Shown here: piece after piece, positions 25,667-36,797 of the stretch
Position numbering within the stretch: position 1 is the stretch's first letter
Layout: each line of letters opens with the position of its first letter
Assembly: GCA_039545315.1 (NCBI GenBank)
Contig: BCIM01000009.1
Location: 372,001-436,000 of the forward strand
Origin: Kondoa malvinella
Lineage: Eukaryota; Basidiomycota; Agaricostilbomycetes; Agaricostilbales; Kondoaceae
Reading direction: 5' to 3'
DNA length: 64,000 nt
Notes under the pieces: model-generated
What the model was told of the DNA's origin: nothing
The model's input: only the letters and a program-made list of their open reading frames with translations
The model's database searches: none
Position numbers and translations under genes: made by a program

Positions 25667-26076
25667 ATGGACAACTACTCGCTCGCAAGCCGCGCTCAGG
25701 TAGGTTTCTTGTGTACAGCATCTTTGTGCTCGGTTCATGATGTTGCTTACAGGCTGAAAAGAAGCTCGAGAAGGAGGAGAAGCGTGAAGAGGCTGAAAAC
25801 GCAAAGGTTGACCCTACCAAGGCAGCTCGTGACCACGGCGTCAGTCCTATCATTTCTGGGTTACTGGCAATGCTCATGATTTACAATAGAACGAGCCCAG
25901 CAAGGGCGCCAAGATCGATGCGTATGTTCCTTTGCATTCCCTGCTTGTCACGTAATTCAAACCTGTAACGCAGGGAACTCCAGGCAGAAGAGCAGGCCGA
26001 GCTCGAGAGAAAGGGTAAGCACAAGCGGAGATTGTGATTCGCAGTGCTGATCTCTCGTCTTACAGGCAAGGCATAA
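25667..26076 (+). CDS. Conserved small charged fungal protein
   Basis: A tiny protein of about 68 residues is spread over five exons. The start MDNYSLASRAQ is followed by EKKLEKEEKREEAENAKVDP and TKAARDHGNEPSKGAKIDAE, and the C-terminus is ELQAEEQAELERKGKA. Each splice keeps the frame, and stop TAA is at 26074. The DHGNEPSKGAKIDAEL pattern matches small uncharacterised proteins I know from many fungi; their function is unknown. It is highly charged and probably largely helical or disordered, with no signal peptide or membrane segment. Four introns in about 200 coding bases is dense even for this genome. Confidence 0.75.
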
Positions 26077-26270
26077 AGAGTATAACCAATATTGTACTGA
26101 AATCCAATTCTTGTTGGTCTTCCTGCACACCTTCCTCTGATTACATCTCCCGATTCGTCACTATACATGTCGTACACAAGCTACCTCGGTCACGATATTC
26201 TGATTGATTCCTGTCAAATTTCCGTGGGTATACATCTGCGGTTTCGGATATGAATGCATCCAGTCGAGCT

Positions 26271-27309
26271 TTACAATCCTGCCTCTAGCTGCCTCCGAGC
26301 TGCTTCACAACCCATAAAGGTACAGATCTCCTTGATGATCTGGACCATCTCTTCCTCTGAATGAGCAGGCTTTACCCATTCCTCTGGATCAGTCGGTAAA
26401 ATCTTCTCTTTGTTGAATCCGGGTTCTTGGTTCGGATCAGGGTGATGTACGAAAGTGACGGGCCTGCTGAATTTCGCGCCGAATTCCTGATTGGCCTTCA
26501 ACGAATTGGCTTGGAGGAAAGCACACTGAATCGAAGTTCAGCCGTCTCCTCAGTGCACTCATAGCAATATACGCAGTAGCCCTCGTTGATGACTGGTGCA
26601 ACTTGAACATGCTGCGTTCTATCAGTCACTTACCATGCGCAACTCGAAGCTTTCGTACCTTGTGACCTTTATCGAGAACAGTTTGCACGAGAGCTTTGGC
26701 ATCGACATCGCCTTGCCAATCCTCAACATCGCCTGTCAGGCCTCTCCCACCGGGCACTGTCTTCATGTCAGATAGTTTTAACACAGTTCAGCGCTCAGCA
26801 CACCCTCAGGAGGCAAGTGTCCGTCATTGTCGGCATAGTCATACCCCTGCTCGAATGAGTTAAATCAAGCTGTAATAAGAGTAGCACCCACAAGCCTCTT
26901 GGCTGCCCATTCTACTTGTATGTACGGCACGCCAGGCATAGTTCCAAGATGCACAAAGGCATCGAATCTGTATATCATCAGCCCAACGACGAAACGAACG
27001 GGTATTGACTGACAGGTTTGACTTGTGCAACTCTGGCATCTGGACGGCTATGTCGTGCCAATTACATAGAAAAGTCGAGACGAAGCTGTGCACGGACATT
27101 GAGTATAAAGCATTGCTGTCGCCGGTAAGACTTTACAAGCGAATCTCGACCTTCCTGGCCATTCCGTTGTGCTGGATAGTGGTTTCAATGTTCTCCTTGG
27201 CCAATAACTGGGCTAATCGAGCAGATGGATTGATAGGACAGAGTAGGTAAGGACCATTTCCTGTCAGAAGAAGACGGATGCGAATTGGCTCGGTAGCAGC
27301 GGAAGTCAT
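26271..27309 (-). CDS. Pyroglutamyl-peptidase I-like protein (peptidase C15)
   Basis: Peptidase C15 removes N-terminal pyroglutamate from peptides in the cytosol. The N-terminus RIRLLLTGNGPYLLCPINPS matches the family GFGPF...NPS motif, with N and Y substituted. A central exon has FVHLGTMPGVPYIQVEWAAK. The candidate nucleophile region reads VINEGYCVYCAFL, matching the family GRYLCDF pattern with Cys present, and the His region is VTFVHHPDP. The C-terminus is IIKEICTFMGCEAARRQLEA. About five to six exons; ATG 27309, stop TAA 26273-26271. Because several active-site neighbours differ, activity is less certain than membership. Confidence 0.75.
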
Positions 27310-27722
27310 GACGGGCAAGAGGAACAGAAAGACACGGTCGACAGATAAGGAACACCTAGCCAGTCAGAGGACGGAATAGGTAGGTAAGAGCATCGCTTCT
27401 CGTTACGTACACGCCTGCTAGCACGTGGTCTCTGCCGTACTTCTTACGGTATTCCGAAGAGAGCACGACACAGCGCCGAACATACAGAGTGGTGAAGACG
27501 CGTGCAGGGCAGAAGAGTACACCGGCAAAGGGTAGAGGTGAGAGAAAATTTGGCGATCTGCATGTCGCGAAGCCGATAAACCGATGAAAGCTGCCTACGC
27601 GAACTGTAGCGACCAAGGAAACGAAAGCAAGCGCAGTGATCGACCTAAAAGTACAATGCAGTGCAAAATCAGACCTAATGCATAATACAATGAAACACCC
27701 AGAAAAGCTAGATCTCACGAAA

Positions 27723-29669
27723 TCACTTCTTAGACTTCTTCTTGTCGGTAGCTTTTTCGTCCTTCTTTTTCTTCGCCTTGTCCTTCTTTTGCTTCTTTGC
27801 TTCTTCTTTCTCTGCCTTTTCGTCCGCCTGTGCGACAGACTTCATGTAAGCCATTATATTGCATACAGCAGGTCTACACACCAATCGCTTGTTTCTAGCT
27901 GGGTTGACAGAAGTTTCCGGTGAGGTAGGACCAGCTTTGAAGAAGCCATCGAGGCGACCTTGCTGTTTGGCGCCCATTGCAGTTCGAAGCTTTTCTCCAC
28001 CTTTGCGCACTCGCTCCTCGCTGTGAATGAACAGTACGTGGAATCAGCTCAAGACTGATCCATCGCATTGCAACTCACTTGAAGCCTTTCTCAGTCACCA
28101 AGAATTGTACAAGACCGTCCATGTCTGGTTGTTCCCATTTGAGCTGTGTAAGATCAACGCTCTGAGGGACACAATTGCCAAGCAGGAGCCGACACGCACA
28201 TCGAGATCCTTCGAAGCAATGACGTCCGGCTTCTTGAACAACTGCCGCGCTTCCTCAAAAGGCCAATTCTCCGACGGCGGATTCGCAACAACGCCATCTT
28301 TGTTCTTCTTCTCTGCCAAATACTCCAACACCGCTCCAACATTGTCATGATCTTTAATCATCTTCAGAGCCGTCTTTGGACCCATCTTCTTCAATGGTTC
28401 GAGGTAATCGCACCCGCACAAGAGACAGAAATCGATAAAGTGATCCATGTCCATTTCAAGTCCTTTGAGCACGTCGTCGAGCTTGATGATGTCGATGGGC
28501 AACTTGCGAGCTTCGGAGAAAGTCAGGTGACGCAAGAGGATGGGCGAATTGAAGGTCAGCGTGTCCATGTCTTCTGAGCCTGCTCCATAGACGAGTCCAC
28601 CACGACAAAGTTCAGCGCATTGTGCTTCAGCTTCAGAAGGTGCCTGTTGTATTCTCATTTGGCAATGCGATCAAGCAATGTGGAATGCAGAGCTGACCTC
28701 GACGTAGGGAATACCCATGAGCTTGAGTAGGCGTCGGCATTCCTCATTGTGTTCCTTGGTGACTTTGACTGTTCGTCGAGACTGTCGATCCATGTCTTCC
28801 ACAGTACCTGTTCAGGAAGCCCGAATCCATCAGCCTTGCAAGCTGAAAAGTCGGGGTTCCACAAACCAGTCTCTTTAGCTTCCTCTCCATCTTCTTTCGC
28901 ATCTTCTCGTTTTTCGTATCGTTTCGCGAGCTGTACAAACGGTCGAAGCTTAGACTATGATCAGTTGAAGCGTGAAGCAGACTCACGACACCCTTTTTCA
29001 AATCAGGTGGTTTGCCATCAAAGACGTAGACAGGTTTGATACCGTTCTCGGCCATTCGAATAGTACGGTAGAAGATACCCATGAGATGTCTGTTCGTGAA
29101 TAACCCGAACACATGAGTGAAACTCAAGCTGGATGCATTCAACGGACGAAGTAGTCTCGCCGGATTCGTTCTGGAGTTGCTGTCCATCTCTATTAAGCGC
29201 GTCAAGAATGATGAGAACAACTCAAGCTGTTATGTTGCGCTCACTGTTGTCGTACAGCAATCAGAAATTGGCTGTCAGATGGACGCGCTCAGCATCAGCT
29301 ATAGGCTGATGGCTTAGATTCTCCCACTGACTAGATACTCATAGCTGCACATACAAATAAGCCTCTTTCCCTACAGAGCAGGAGACACTTACATGCATCG
29401 ATAGCGATCTTTCGTCCAAAGAGCGTCTGTACAACTACAGCTTGAGAAGAAGACCCAAGGGTCCATCCCGAGCTCGACGTACCTTGATTTCAGTCTGTTT
29501 GATGGCATTTGGAGCATAGTCCTGACTGTTCGCTCGAAGCTTTGAGATGCTGTATGTCTGTAGCAAGCCGCAGATACGTACATGATCTTGGTGAGACCTT
29601 TGATACCTGAGAGACCATGCAAGCTATTAGCCGGTATCCAGCTATGATAGCGAGTCGAAGCTCACCCAT
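27723..29669 (-). CDS. FEN1: Flap endonuclease 1
   Basis: FEN1/Rad27 cuts 5' flaps in Okazaki fragment maturation and long-patch base excision repair. The first coding exon is just ATGG (29669-29666); the next starts GTATCAAAGG, giving MGIKGLTKI. Conserved segments include [16 protein letters not shown]-like [91 protein letters not shown] and ALKMIKDH; these carry the metal-binding acids. Near the C-terminus is a PIP box (QGRLDGFF), followed by a Lys-rich tail ending KKSKK. About nine exons. Intact. Confidence 0.95.
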
Positions 29670-30174
29670 GTCGACGCGTTGAAATTGAGCAAATGGAAAT
29701 TTGGGCGAAGAGGGGAAGGCAAGGTTTGCTTCTGTTACACGCTCCTGTTTGCAAGTGTGATGCGCTGCTCAGCTGCTCAGCTGCTCAAGTCGCAGAAGGT
29801 CTGGAAGTCGCTGTGAAGGGTCAAAGTCGCAAATAGCACAAATCAGTCAAGCGCGTTATATCTTTCGCTAAGATTCATTACTACAGCGCATGGTATATGA
29901 TGGCAAGCTACGCGGTCCCCATTGAATCTCCCCGCTTCCACTGACCCAGCATACTGACATCGTTAATCGCAATGAAACTCAAACAGCTGATTCTGTCCCA
30001 CAGTTGTCTGGAGGCGGCCCCCTTACTGTATACAGCAGCAGGCGCAACACAGCAGGGAATCCTGCGAGACAACTCGAACTCAGCTCTCACACTTGTAAAA
30101 ATGACATGACCTGCTTGCCGCAGTTGACCCCAATGCAAGCCATACAAGAAGAACATTGAACGACTGCGATTATA
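29670..30174. other. Intergenic with short CAGCTG-containing repeat
   Basis: Upstream of FEN1. A short direct repeat (GCTCAGCT repeated) lies at about 29765-29790. No gene supported; the open frame 29908-30156 (-) has no features. Confidence 0.45.
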
Positions 30175-30490
30175 TTAATGGTACAGAGAAAGAAGAGTCA
30201 AGTACAAAGCAGAGGACAAAGGCATGCGAGCCATACAAGGTAGATTCGAGTTCAAGCTTTCGGCGAACAACGCGTACTCCAAACCAGACAGATAGACCAG
30301 GAGAAAGCATATGTACAGCGGAGCCTTGACCTGAAAAGAGAACAGGCATAAAATCACCAAAGTCGACGAACGAGAGCAACGTGCTGTAAGAGTGAAATTC
30401 TCGGTTTGCGATAGACTGCCACTGCTCGACTGCTTGTATACCCCCTGAAGCGTTGTATACCTGCTTCCTGAAGAAGACTTGACTGTTTTC
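30175..30490 (-). CDS. Possible small membrane or unknown protein
   Basis: Weakly supported. Two overlapping minus-strand frames are open. One has hydrophobic segments (STLVILCLFSFQ, APLYICFLLVYLSG) and can start at an ATG about 60 nt from the CUL3 start if an intron ending CTTACAG is removed. The other contains GLSVWFGVRVVRRKLELES. Good acceptor sites (CTTACAG, TTTTCAG) are present, which suggests a real spliced transcript, but I cannot choose the frame. Confidence 0.25.
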
Positions 30491-30540
30491 TCATCGACTT
30501 GCCCGTCAATCTGTCCGCGGTCTGCAAACACTAGAACGAC

Positions 30541-33266
30541 ATGTCATCTTCTGCTCCTATCAGACGCGGAGGTGTCAAAATCAAAGCTCCTCGTACTTCT
30601 GTGCAATCCTCGACAGAGAACTGGTCCAAATTAGCCAAAGCCATCAGCGAGATCCAAAACAAGCGCGCAGGTCGATTGTCATTTGAAGAGCATTACCGTT
30701 ATGCGTACAACTTATGCTTGCACAAACAAGGAAACGTCCTTTATCAAGGTCTGACCAAGTTGATTGAGGATCATTTAAAGCAAGAGACGAACGACAAGAT
30801 TGGACCAGTCTTTCCTGCTAGTGGAACGCTGTCCGGTACATCTACACAAGCTGCTAGAGACGCAAACAATACTTCTGCAGAAGCTTCAGCCCAACAGGGC
30901 GAGACTTTCCTTACTGCAGTCAAGCAAGTATGGGACGATCATCTAGTTTGCATGTCCAAGCTGAAGGATGTGCTCAAATATATGGTTCGCGCAAAGTCGA
31001 GGCCATCAGACCAGTCTGATAGTACCTTCTTCTTCTTGAACAGGACAAGGTCTACGTAACATCAAATGTGCCACCTTTATTACCAACATACACCCTCGGT
31101 CTCTCCCTCTTCCTCACTACAGTCATCCGAAACTCTCAACAACCAGTCGAAAAGACCCTTATCGCCGTTCTCCTCTCACAAATACGCCTTGATCGACAGA
31201 ATCAAACCATCAATAAATCCGCTATCCGATCATGCGTCTCGATGCTCACCGTTCTCCGTGATAAAGGGGGCGACGAAGGACCCTCTGTCTACTCTACCTT
31301 GTTTGAAAAAGCCTTCTTGTCCGACACTCAACTGTTCTACTCCTCCGAAGCGGATGAACTACTCCTACACGGCACAGCTGTCGAATACCTCATCAAAGTG
31401 GAAAGAAGACTCTATGAAGAAGATGAACGCTTACATCACTACCTTAATCTCACTACGCAAACACCACTCGTCGATCTATTAGATCACACTTTCATATCCG
31501 AACACCTCACTCATGTCATTTCGCACGCTTCGGGTGGATTGGCGACTTTATTAGAACAAAATCAGATACCCGATCTATCACGCATGTATCGCTTGTTCGG
31601 CAGGGTAGTAGAAGGTCACCTCGTGTTGAAGAAAGCAGTGAAAGATTGGGTCGTGCTATCCGGATTAAAGATTGCCGATACCTTGGCGACAAAGTCAGTA
31701 GCGGAGGATGAGAAGGGTAAAAGTAAAGAAGGGGTGGCTAGCTTGGGCGTAGCGAGTGCTTTGATGTGGGTTCAGGGTGTTTTGGACTTGAAAGACAAGA
31801 TGGATAGGGTCGTCAAAGAGGCTTGGGAGAATGATCTTATCTTCCAGACTGTCTGTAATGAGGTGAGCCTGTGCTAAGAATGCGCGGTGCGAGGCTCATA
31901 TGGGTTGGCAGGCCTTTGAAAGCTTCATCAACCAAAACCAGAAAGTGGCTGAATTCGTCTCGCTCTTCCTGGATGATCACCTCAAGAAGGGCTTGAAGGG
32001 TGTAGGTGAAATGCGAGTGATTCGGCTGTTGCTGATTCTCACCTGCATTTATCTACAGAAATCTGACGACGAGATCAACCTAGTCATCGAGAAAGCTATC
32101 ACCATCTTCCGCTTCATCTCAGACAAGGACTTTTTCGAGACTTTCTACAGACGGCATCTTGCTCTTCGACTCCTTTCAAAGCGATCCGTGTCCGACGATG
32201 CTGAACGAGCAGTACTCGCCAAGCTCAAAGTCGAATCTGGCGCTGGCTTTGTCCGCGATTTGCAAGGCATGCTCACGGACATTAAGCTTAGTGATGATAC
32301 TATGCGAGATTACAAGACGCATATCGATACATCTCGAACGGTAAATTAGGGTGTTGATCTTATCTTGAGAAACACTAAGCGAATTGTGATCTGCAGGAGG
32401 TGCCGCACGACATATCAGCGCAAATCTGCACATCATCCTATTGGCCGATGACAGACTCTTCATCACTCACAAGCGCGCAAAACGCCATCTTCCCAGAATC
32501 TTTCGTCAAATCCATCAAGATCTTCGAATCCTTCTACCTCGCGCGGCATACAGGCAGAAAACTTGCCTGGCGAGCAGATATGGGCTCGGTCGATGTCCGA
32601 GTGCAGTTCAAGGCACGGAAGCATGAGCTGAACATGACGACACATTGCATGATAGTGCTATACCTCTTCGAGGCGCTCGAACCGACAGAGGCGTTGTCCT
32701 TTACTGTACGTCGATGATTGGGCGCTTTTTATACTGGCCTAATCTGATCGTTCGACATGCAGGAAATTGCAACGGGAACAGCAATACCAATCGGTGAACT
32801 CAAGCGCGTCCTTCAATCACTCGCATGCGGCAAATTTCGTATACTAACCAAAGACCCGAAATCAAGAGATGTGAACGAAACGGACAAGTTCTACTTTAAT
32901 GATGCTTTCACTTCGCCTTTGGCCAAGATTAAGATTCAGCAGATTGCGAATAGAGTCGAGACAAGTGAAGAGGGTAAAGAGACCAGATTGAAAGTGGAAG
33001 AAGACCGCAAGTATCTTGCTCAGGTCAGTGCCAACCTTTGTAAGAGATTCAAAGATCTGACGAGAATGTAGGCCTGTATCGTCCGAGTAATGAAGGACCG
33101 AAGGACAATGCAGCATGGCGACCTGGTGCACGAAGTGACAAGACAGCTTGCAGCACGCTTCCAGCCCAAGCCAATCATGATTAAGCAGCAAATCGAAATC
33201 ATGCTTGAAAGGGAATATCTCGAACGAGACGCAGATAACCGCAAGATTCTGAAGTACCAAGCTTGA
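30541..33266 (+). CDS. CUL3: Cullin-3
   Basis: CUL3 is the scaffold of BTB-adaptor CRL3 ubiquitin ligases. The N-terminus GGVKIKAPRTSVQSSTENWS with LSFEEHYRYAYNLCLHKQGN is the Cul3-type BTB-binding region. The cullin repeats follow. The cullin homology domain includes FISDKDFFETFYRRHLALRL, then ISAQICTSSYWPM and ELNMTTHCMIVLYLFEALEP. The C-terminal winged helix has IVRVMKDRRTMQHGDLVHEV, containing the neddylation lysine in VMKDR, and ends ILKYQA. About seven exons; introns of 45-60 nt at about 30990-31048, 31863-31912, 32340-32397, 32706-32760 and 33024-33070. Intact. Confidence 0.95.
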
Positions 33267-33654
33267 GCGCTCGATCGGGTCTTCAATCCAGCTCCAAGCT
33301 GTTGCCTTCAATGTCGAACTCGTGGCGCAGGTGAGCCTAAACTTTCAGCTGGTAGCTTGATCAGCTCATCAGGTTGCACTGTCTAGCCTCGTTGTGTTCC
33401 ATGCGGACCGACTTCGCCACGCCCGGTCAAAGCAGCATCTCAGCGCCAACTTGAAGTTGTGCAGTAAGGGACCCCATGCAGTAAAACATGGCTAGATGAC
33501 GAAAGTAATCCTCATGACTGCATTGCATATGTCCATATTATTTGCCCCACTACCAACGTCACAGCTGACCGACCTTTCCTGCTACAGACGAATATCAGCG
33601 ATGATCATCCTGCTGATATGGAAAAAGCTGACCATGGAGCAAGAGCGCAAGTGT
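33267..33654. other. Intergenic, convergent 3' flanks
   Basis: Between CUL3 and secreted protein B; nothing recognisable. Confidence 0.5.
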
Positions 33655-34154
33655 CTAGTTGTCTCTGCCATAGTGGATAACACGGACACCGCAGCTGTAT
33701 AGATAGATCAGAACCATGTGCATAGCTTGAGACGGTCTCACTCACCCCCTTGTTCCAGGCGAAATACAAAGCGGTCCGGTGACGTGAATGGTGTTTGAAT
33801 ATCCACCACAAGAACCGGGAGAGCCTTGGAAGTAAGTATAGAGTTTCTTGTCTGTCGCAGGCTATAAATATAACAACACTGTCAAACAGCGAACCGCTTA
33901 CAGGCATCGGCTTCGATGTGGTAGGACTGAACTTCGTTTTGGAGGTGTACATGTGTCGCCTCGCCTCCGGGGTTCAAGCTGCTCGATGGAATTGTCAATC
34001 TGTTGGCAAGAGCCGAGACCTTGTGAGCTCACTTGTTGATATCGCGGCGTCTGATCAAGGTACCAGTGCAAGAGATGCCCGCAAAGGTGTCGATACGAAT
34101 ATTGGCAACGGTTTGGCCGAGTAGAGCAGCGAGGAAGATTAGAGTGAGCTTCAT
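33655..34154 (-). CDS. Small secreted cysteine-containing protein B
   Basis: No family recognised. Four exons (34154-34033, 33978-33902, 33851-33746, 33694-33655) give 114 residues. The signal peptide is MKLTLIFLAALLGQTVA, and the mature part begins NIRIDTF. It has four cysteines (C29, C81, C95, C103) and ends VIHYGRDN. Introns are 54, 50 and 51 nt, with phases 2, 1, 2. It is a paralog of the gene at 17815-18367. The second intron splits the same Tyr codon (T|AC) after ADA/ADD, the third sits just before the last cysteine, and the ends read IHYGR versus IEYGK. The role is unknown; it is predicted to be extracellular. Confidence 0.72.
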
Positions 34155-35069
34155 GATCGAGTGATGTGTTGTAGAAAAGAATGTGGTTGCTGAAGATTGT
34201 TGTTATATGAAGAGAGACAAGAGCGAGGCAACCCCTGGAGGACGTTTTATAGATGTACAGAACAGGTTAGAAGGATTATTCCTAGCGCGTTTCCATTCTT
34301 TTGACATGAAGCAACAAGATAGAAACCCAGAAGATGTGAGAACAAAGATATCGAGAGCTGGTAAGTCCCAACCGTGATCGTATTCCCTCTCGAGTTTGAT
34401 CCAGTATACCTATTGATCGACGTGTCTGGTGTACGATCGTAAGGTGAATAGTGAGTGATCAAGACCCGCACGGAGGAGCGGCGTATAGTAGTTACTAGCT
34501 AGAAGCGCGATGGTGCTTCTTTCGACTGTTCATGGTGCTTTCAACATTTCTGACGCTGTTTGACAGTTCGATCGCTGGTCAATGGTATTCCAGAAGGAAG
34601 AGCTGTGAACACGATCTGGGAAGCATGGCACGCGCAGGATAATCTTAGAAGGTCTGCCTGATCGTTCAGTCCGCTCAAGGGCTGATCACACAGGGAGAGA
34701 AACGCTTGCTACTACATATAATTGCGCACGAGAGAATGATTTCCAGATGTCGGCAAGAGATTGTCGCAACACAGACGCTGAGATTTCGTCCGCGGAATTT
34801 GCATGAAGTCTTTGGGACAGACTTGATGATGAGCATGAGCATACGTATTCTTGAGATGTGTGGACTTGTACAAGCAGCGAAACGGACCATTGCACTCGCC
34901 TTAATCGCAACGCTTGCCGTAGCCAACTCTAGGCCGACAGCAAAGATCCTGCGCAATGAAGTGATCTGCAAGCTACTGATGCAGCAGTGGGCGACCAATG
35001 ACCCAGGGACAGCGCGAGGACGCTCAAAGCTCGAAGCCAGAAGTAGTTCCTTTGAGCGAAACAAGCAAT
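34155..35069. other. Long intergenic region
   Basis: 915 bp between divergent genes. Overlapping open frames on both strands (34706-35161 +, 34675-35064 -) are hard to tell from chance. The minus-strand piece with SLADIWKSFSRAQLYVV could be an exon, but no start or partner exon was found. Confidence 0.4.
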
Positions 35070-36608
35070 ATGTCGATCAACGGAACTGCAGCAGCAGACA
35101 AGCACATCACAGAAGGTGCGTAGGCGTGCTAGAGAACCCAACCCAAAGAAACGCGCGCTGACGCCAAATATCCGTTTTCGCAGATGAAGCTGCCCTTTAT
35201 GATCGTCAAGTCGGTGCTTTTCGAGCTTGAGCAATGCCCTGTTTGCTCATAGTGGCCTTGCCAGATCCGTCTATGGGGCGTTGAAGCTCAAGAAAGGTGA
35301 GGGTATTGGTGCAAACATGACAAAAACATCAAGCTCATGCAAGAAATGTCAAAAGGATGCGAGGCGCCTCTGTATTGATCGTTACCCTACGTGGACTCGC
35401 TTCTGAAGTCTGCAAGAACATTGTCCTCGCTGGTATTGGTTCTCTCACGCTGCTGGATGATCAAGACGTGTCTGAGGAAGATTTGGGCTCTGGCTATTTC
35501 TATCGCGATGAGGAAGTAGGGCAGAAGGTGAGGCGACAAGCTCTTATCAGTCAATGTCTGATTAACGGAATGTCGCCAACACAGAGAGCGCAATCAGCTC
35601 AGCCGAGGATACAAGCGCTGAATCCTCGGGTTGCTGTTTCCGCCTCGAACGACATGTCGGTACTGTCAGATGTTGAAGCTTTGAAGGTGTACAACCTAGT
35701 CTGCCTGGTAGACTCGGATACAAACACTATCGTCAGTGGATCTTTGCATTTAGCTATGAAACTGTTGCAGTCGTTGATTTGCTTGACAGACTCGAGTCAA
35801 TGACCTATGTCGACAAGCGAAAGTACAGTTTTACGCAGCAGCAAGTCTCGGGCTTAGCGGCTACATCTTTGCTGATCTTCTCAAGCACACCTACACAATG
35901 TGAGACTGGTTCATTCCTCATCATTCGTTGGTGCAGGTCTGACGACATCTCACAGGCAACGGACAGACCCGAAAGCAAAGATTGAAAATGGTATGGAACC
36001 GCCCAAGATTCAAGTGATGAAAGAACAAGCCTTCGTACCCTTTTCGGAAGGATTACGACATTCATGGACCAACTCCAAGCCTGCATTACGAAAGAAGCAG
36101 CTGCCCAGGATGACTGGACTCTTTGATACCTTGAGTAAGTCTATAGCTGCTTGGCGCAATCTATGCTTTAGACAGCTAATTCGCCTTACAGTCACATTAG
36201 CGTACCAAGCTGCGAATGGAGGCAAATTGCCAACGGACGAGTCTATCGAAGCGATGATGCAAATTGGACAAAAGCTGCTACCGAGTAAAGGCATCGACAT
36301 TGGCATCTTAGACAAGACTCGAATAGAGTACGTCCTTTCCCACTCTCGCTCGGCCCTAGCTGATCATGCTCGCAGAATGCTGTGTGCAACAGCAACGGCT
36401 GATTTCAGTCCTTCATGCGCGGTTGTGGGTGGTGTGCTGGCACAAGACATTTTGAACGCGTTAGGTGGAAGAGAAGCACCATTGGTCAACTTTTTTGTGT
36501 TTGATGGGGAGCAGAGTGAGTTCTCTTCTAACCAGTAATGAGGAATGAGCTGATGTGAAGACTGTAGATACGGGCAATATCTACAATCTTGGTGTTGCTA
36601 GATCATGA
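35070..36608 (+). CDS. AOS1: SUMO-activating enzyme subunit 1
   Basis: Aos1/SAE1 is the non-catalytic half of the SUMO E1; it pairs with Uba2 to adenylate SUMO. Exon 1 (ATG 35070) gives MSINGTAAADKHITE. Splicing yields DEAALYDRQIRLWGVEAQ, the invariant E1 motif. Then follow MRGASVLIVTLRGLASEVCK, NIVLAGIGSLTLLDDQDVSE, QALNPRVAV, VNDLCRQAKVQFYAAASLGL and, in the last exons, CAVVGGVLAQDILNALGG, which is typical of E1 C-termini. The final exon ends GNIYNLGVARS, TGA 36606-36608. About eight to nine exons. The arginine and aspartate expected near the nucleotide site are present. Confidence 0.92.
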
Positions 36609-36611
36609 GAA

Positions 36612-36755
36612 ATGTCACGCTGGCCAATGTATCGGCAAATTGCCATTGGTCTGCCCACTGAAGTATCTAACCCTTCTCTTGTAGCTGGTAGCGGTGTCAA
36701 AGCAGCTGTAGCAGCCGAATTGAAGCGCTCGTCGATGTTTGGGAGCTACCTATAG
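36612..36755 (+). CDS. Candidate 35-residue spliced micro-ORF
   Basis: ATG 36612 is 3 nt after the AOS1 stop. Two exons (36612-36648, 36685-36755) join in frame to a 35-residue basic/hydrophobic peptide beginning MSRWPMYRQIAIAGSGVK and ending MFGSYL. The 36-nt interval begins GTCTGC and has a perfect TCTAAC branch site, a pyrimidine tract and TTGTAG. This makes splicing here very likely, whether for this ORF or for an AOS1 3' UTR or IMA1 5' UTR intron. The peptide could be a small mitochondrial subunit, but I do not recognise it. Confidence 0.35.
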   Translation: MSRWPMYRQIAIGLPTEVSNPSLVAGSGVKAAVAAELKRSSMFGSYL

Positions 36756-36797
36756 CTCAGATCCAAACAGCCGTGTCGAAATACATGACCAGATGCT

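Noticed and set aside
27636..27923. Plus-strand hydrophobic ORF (Leu/Val/Phe runs)
   Set aside because: Antisense to the Lys-rich tail of FEN1; complementary Lys codons create the Leu/Phe runs.
34675..35161. Long overlapping ORFs on both strands before AOS1
   Set aside because: No conserved motif, start or splice sites could be tied together, and the plus-strand frame runs into AOS1 exon 1 in another frame.
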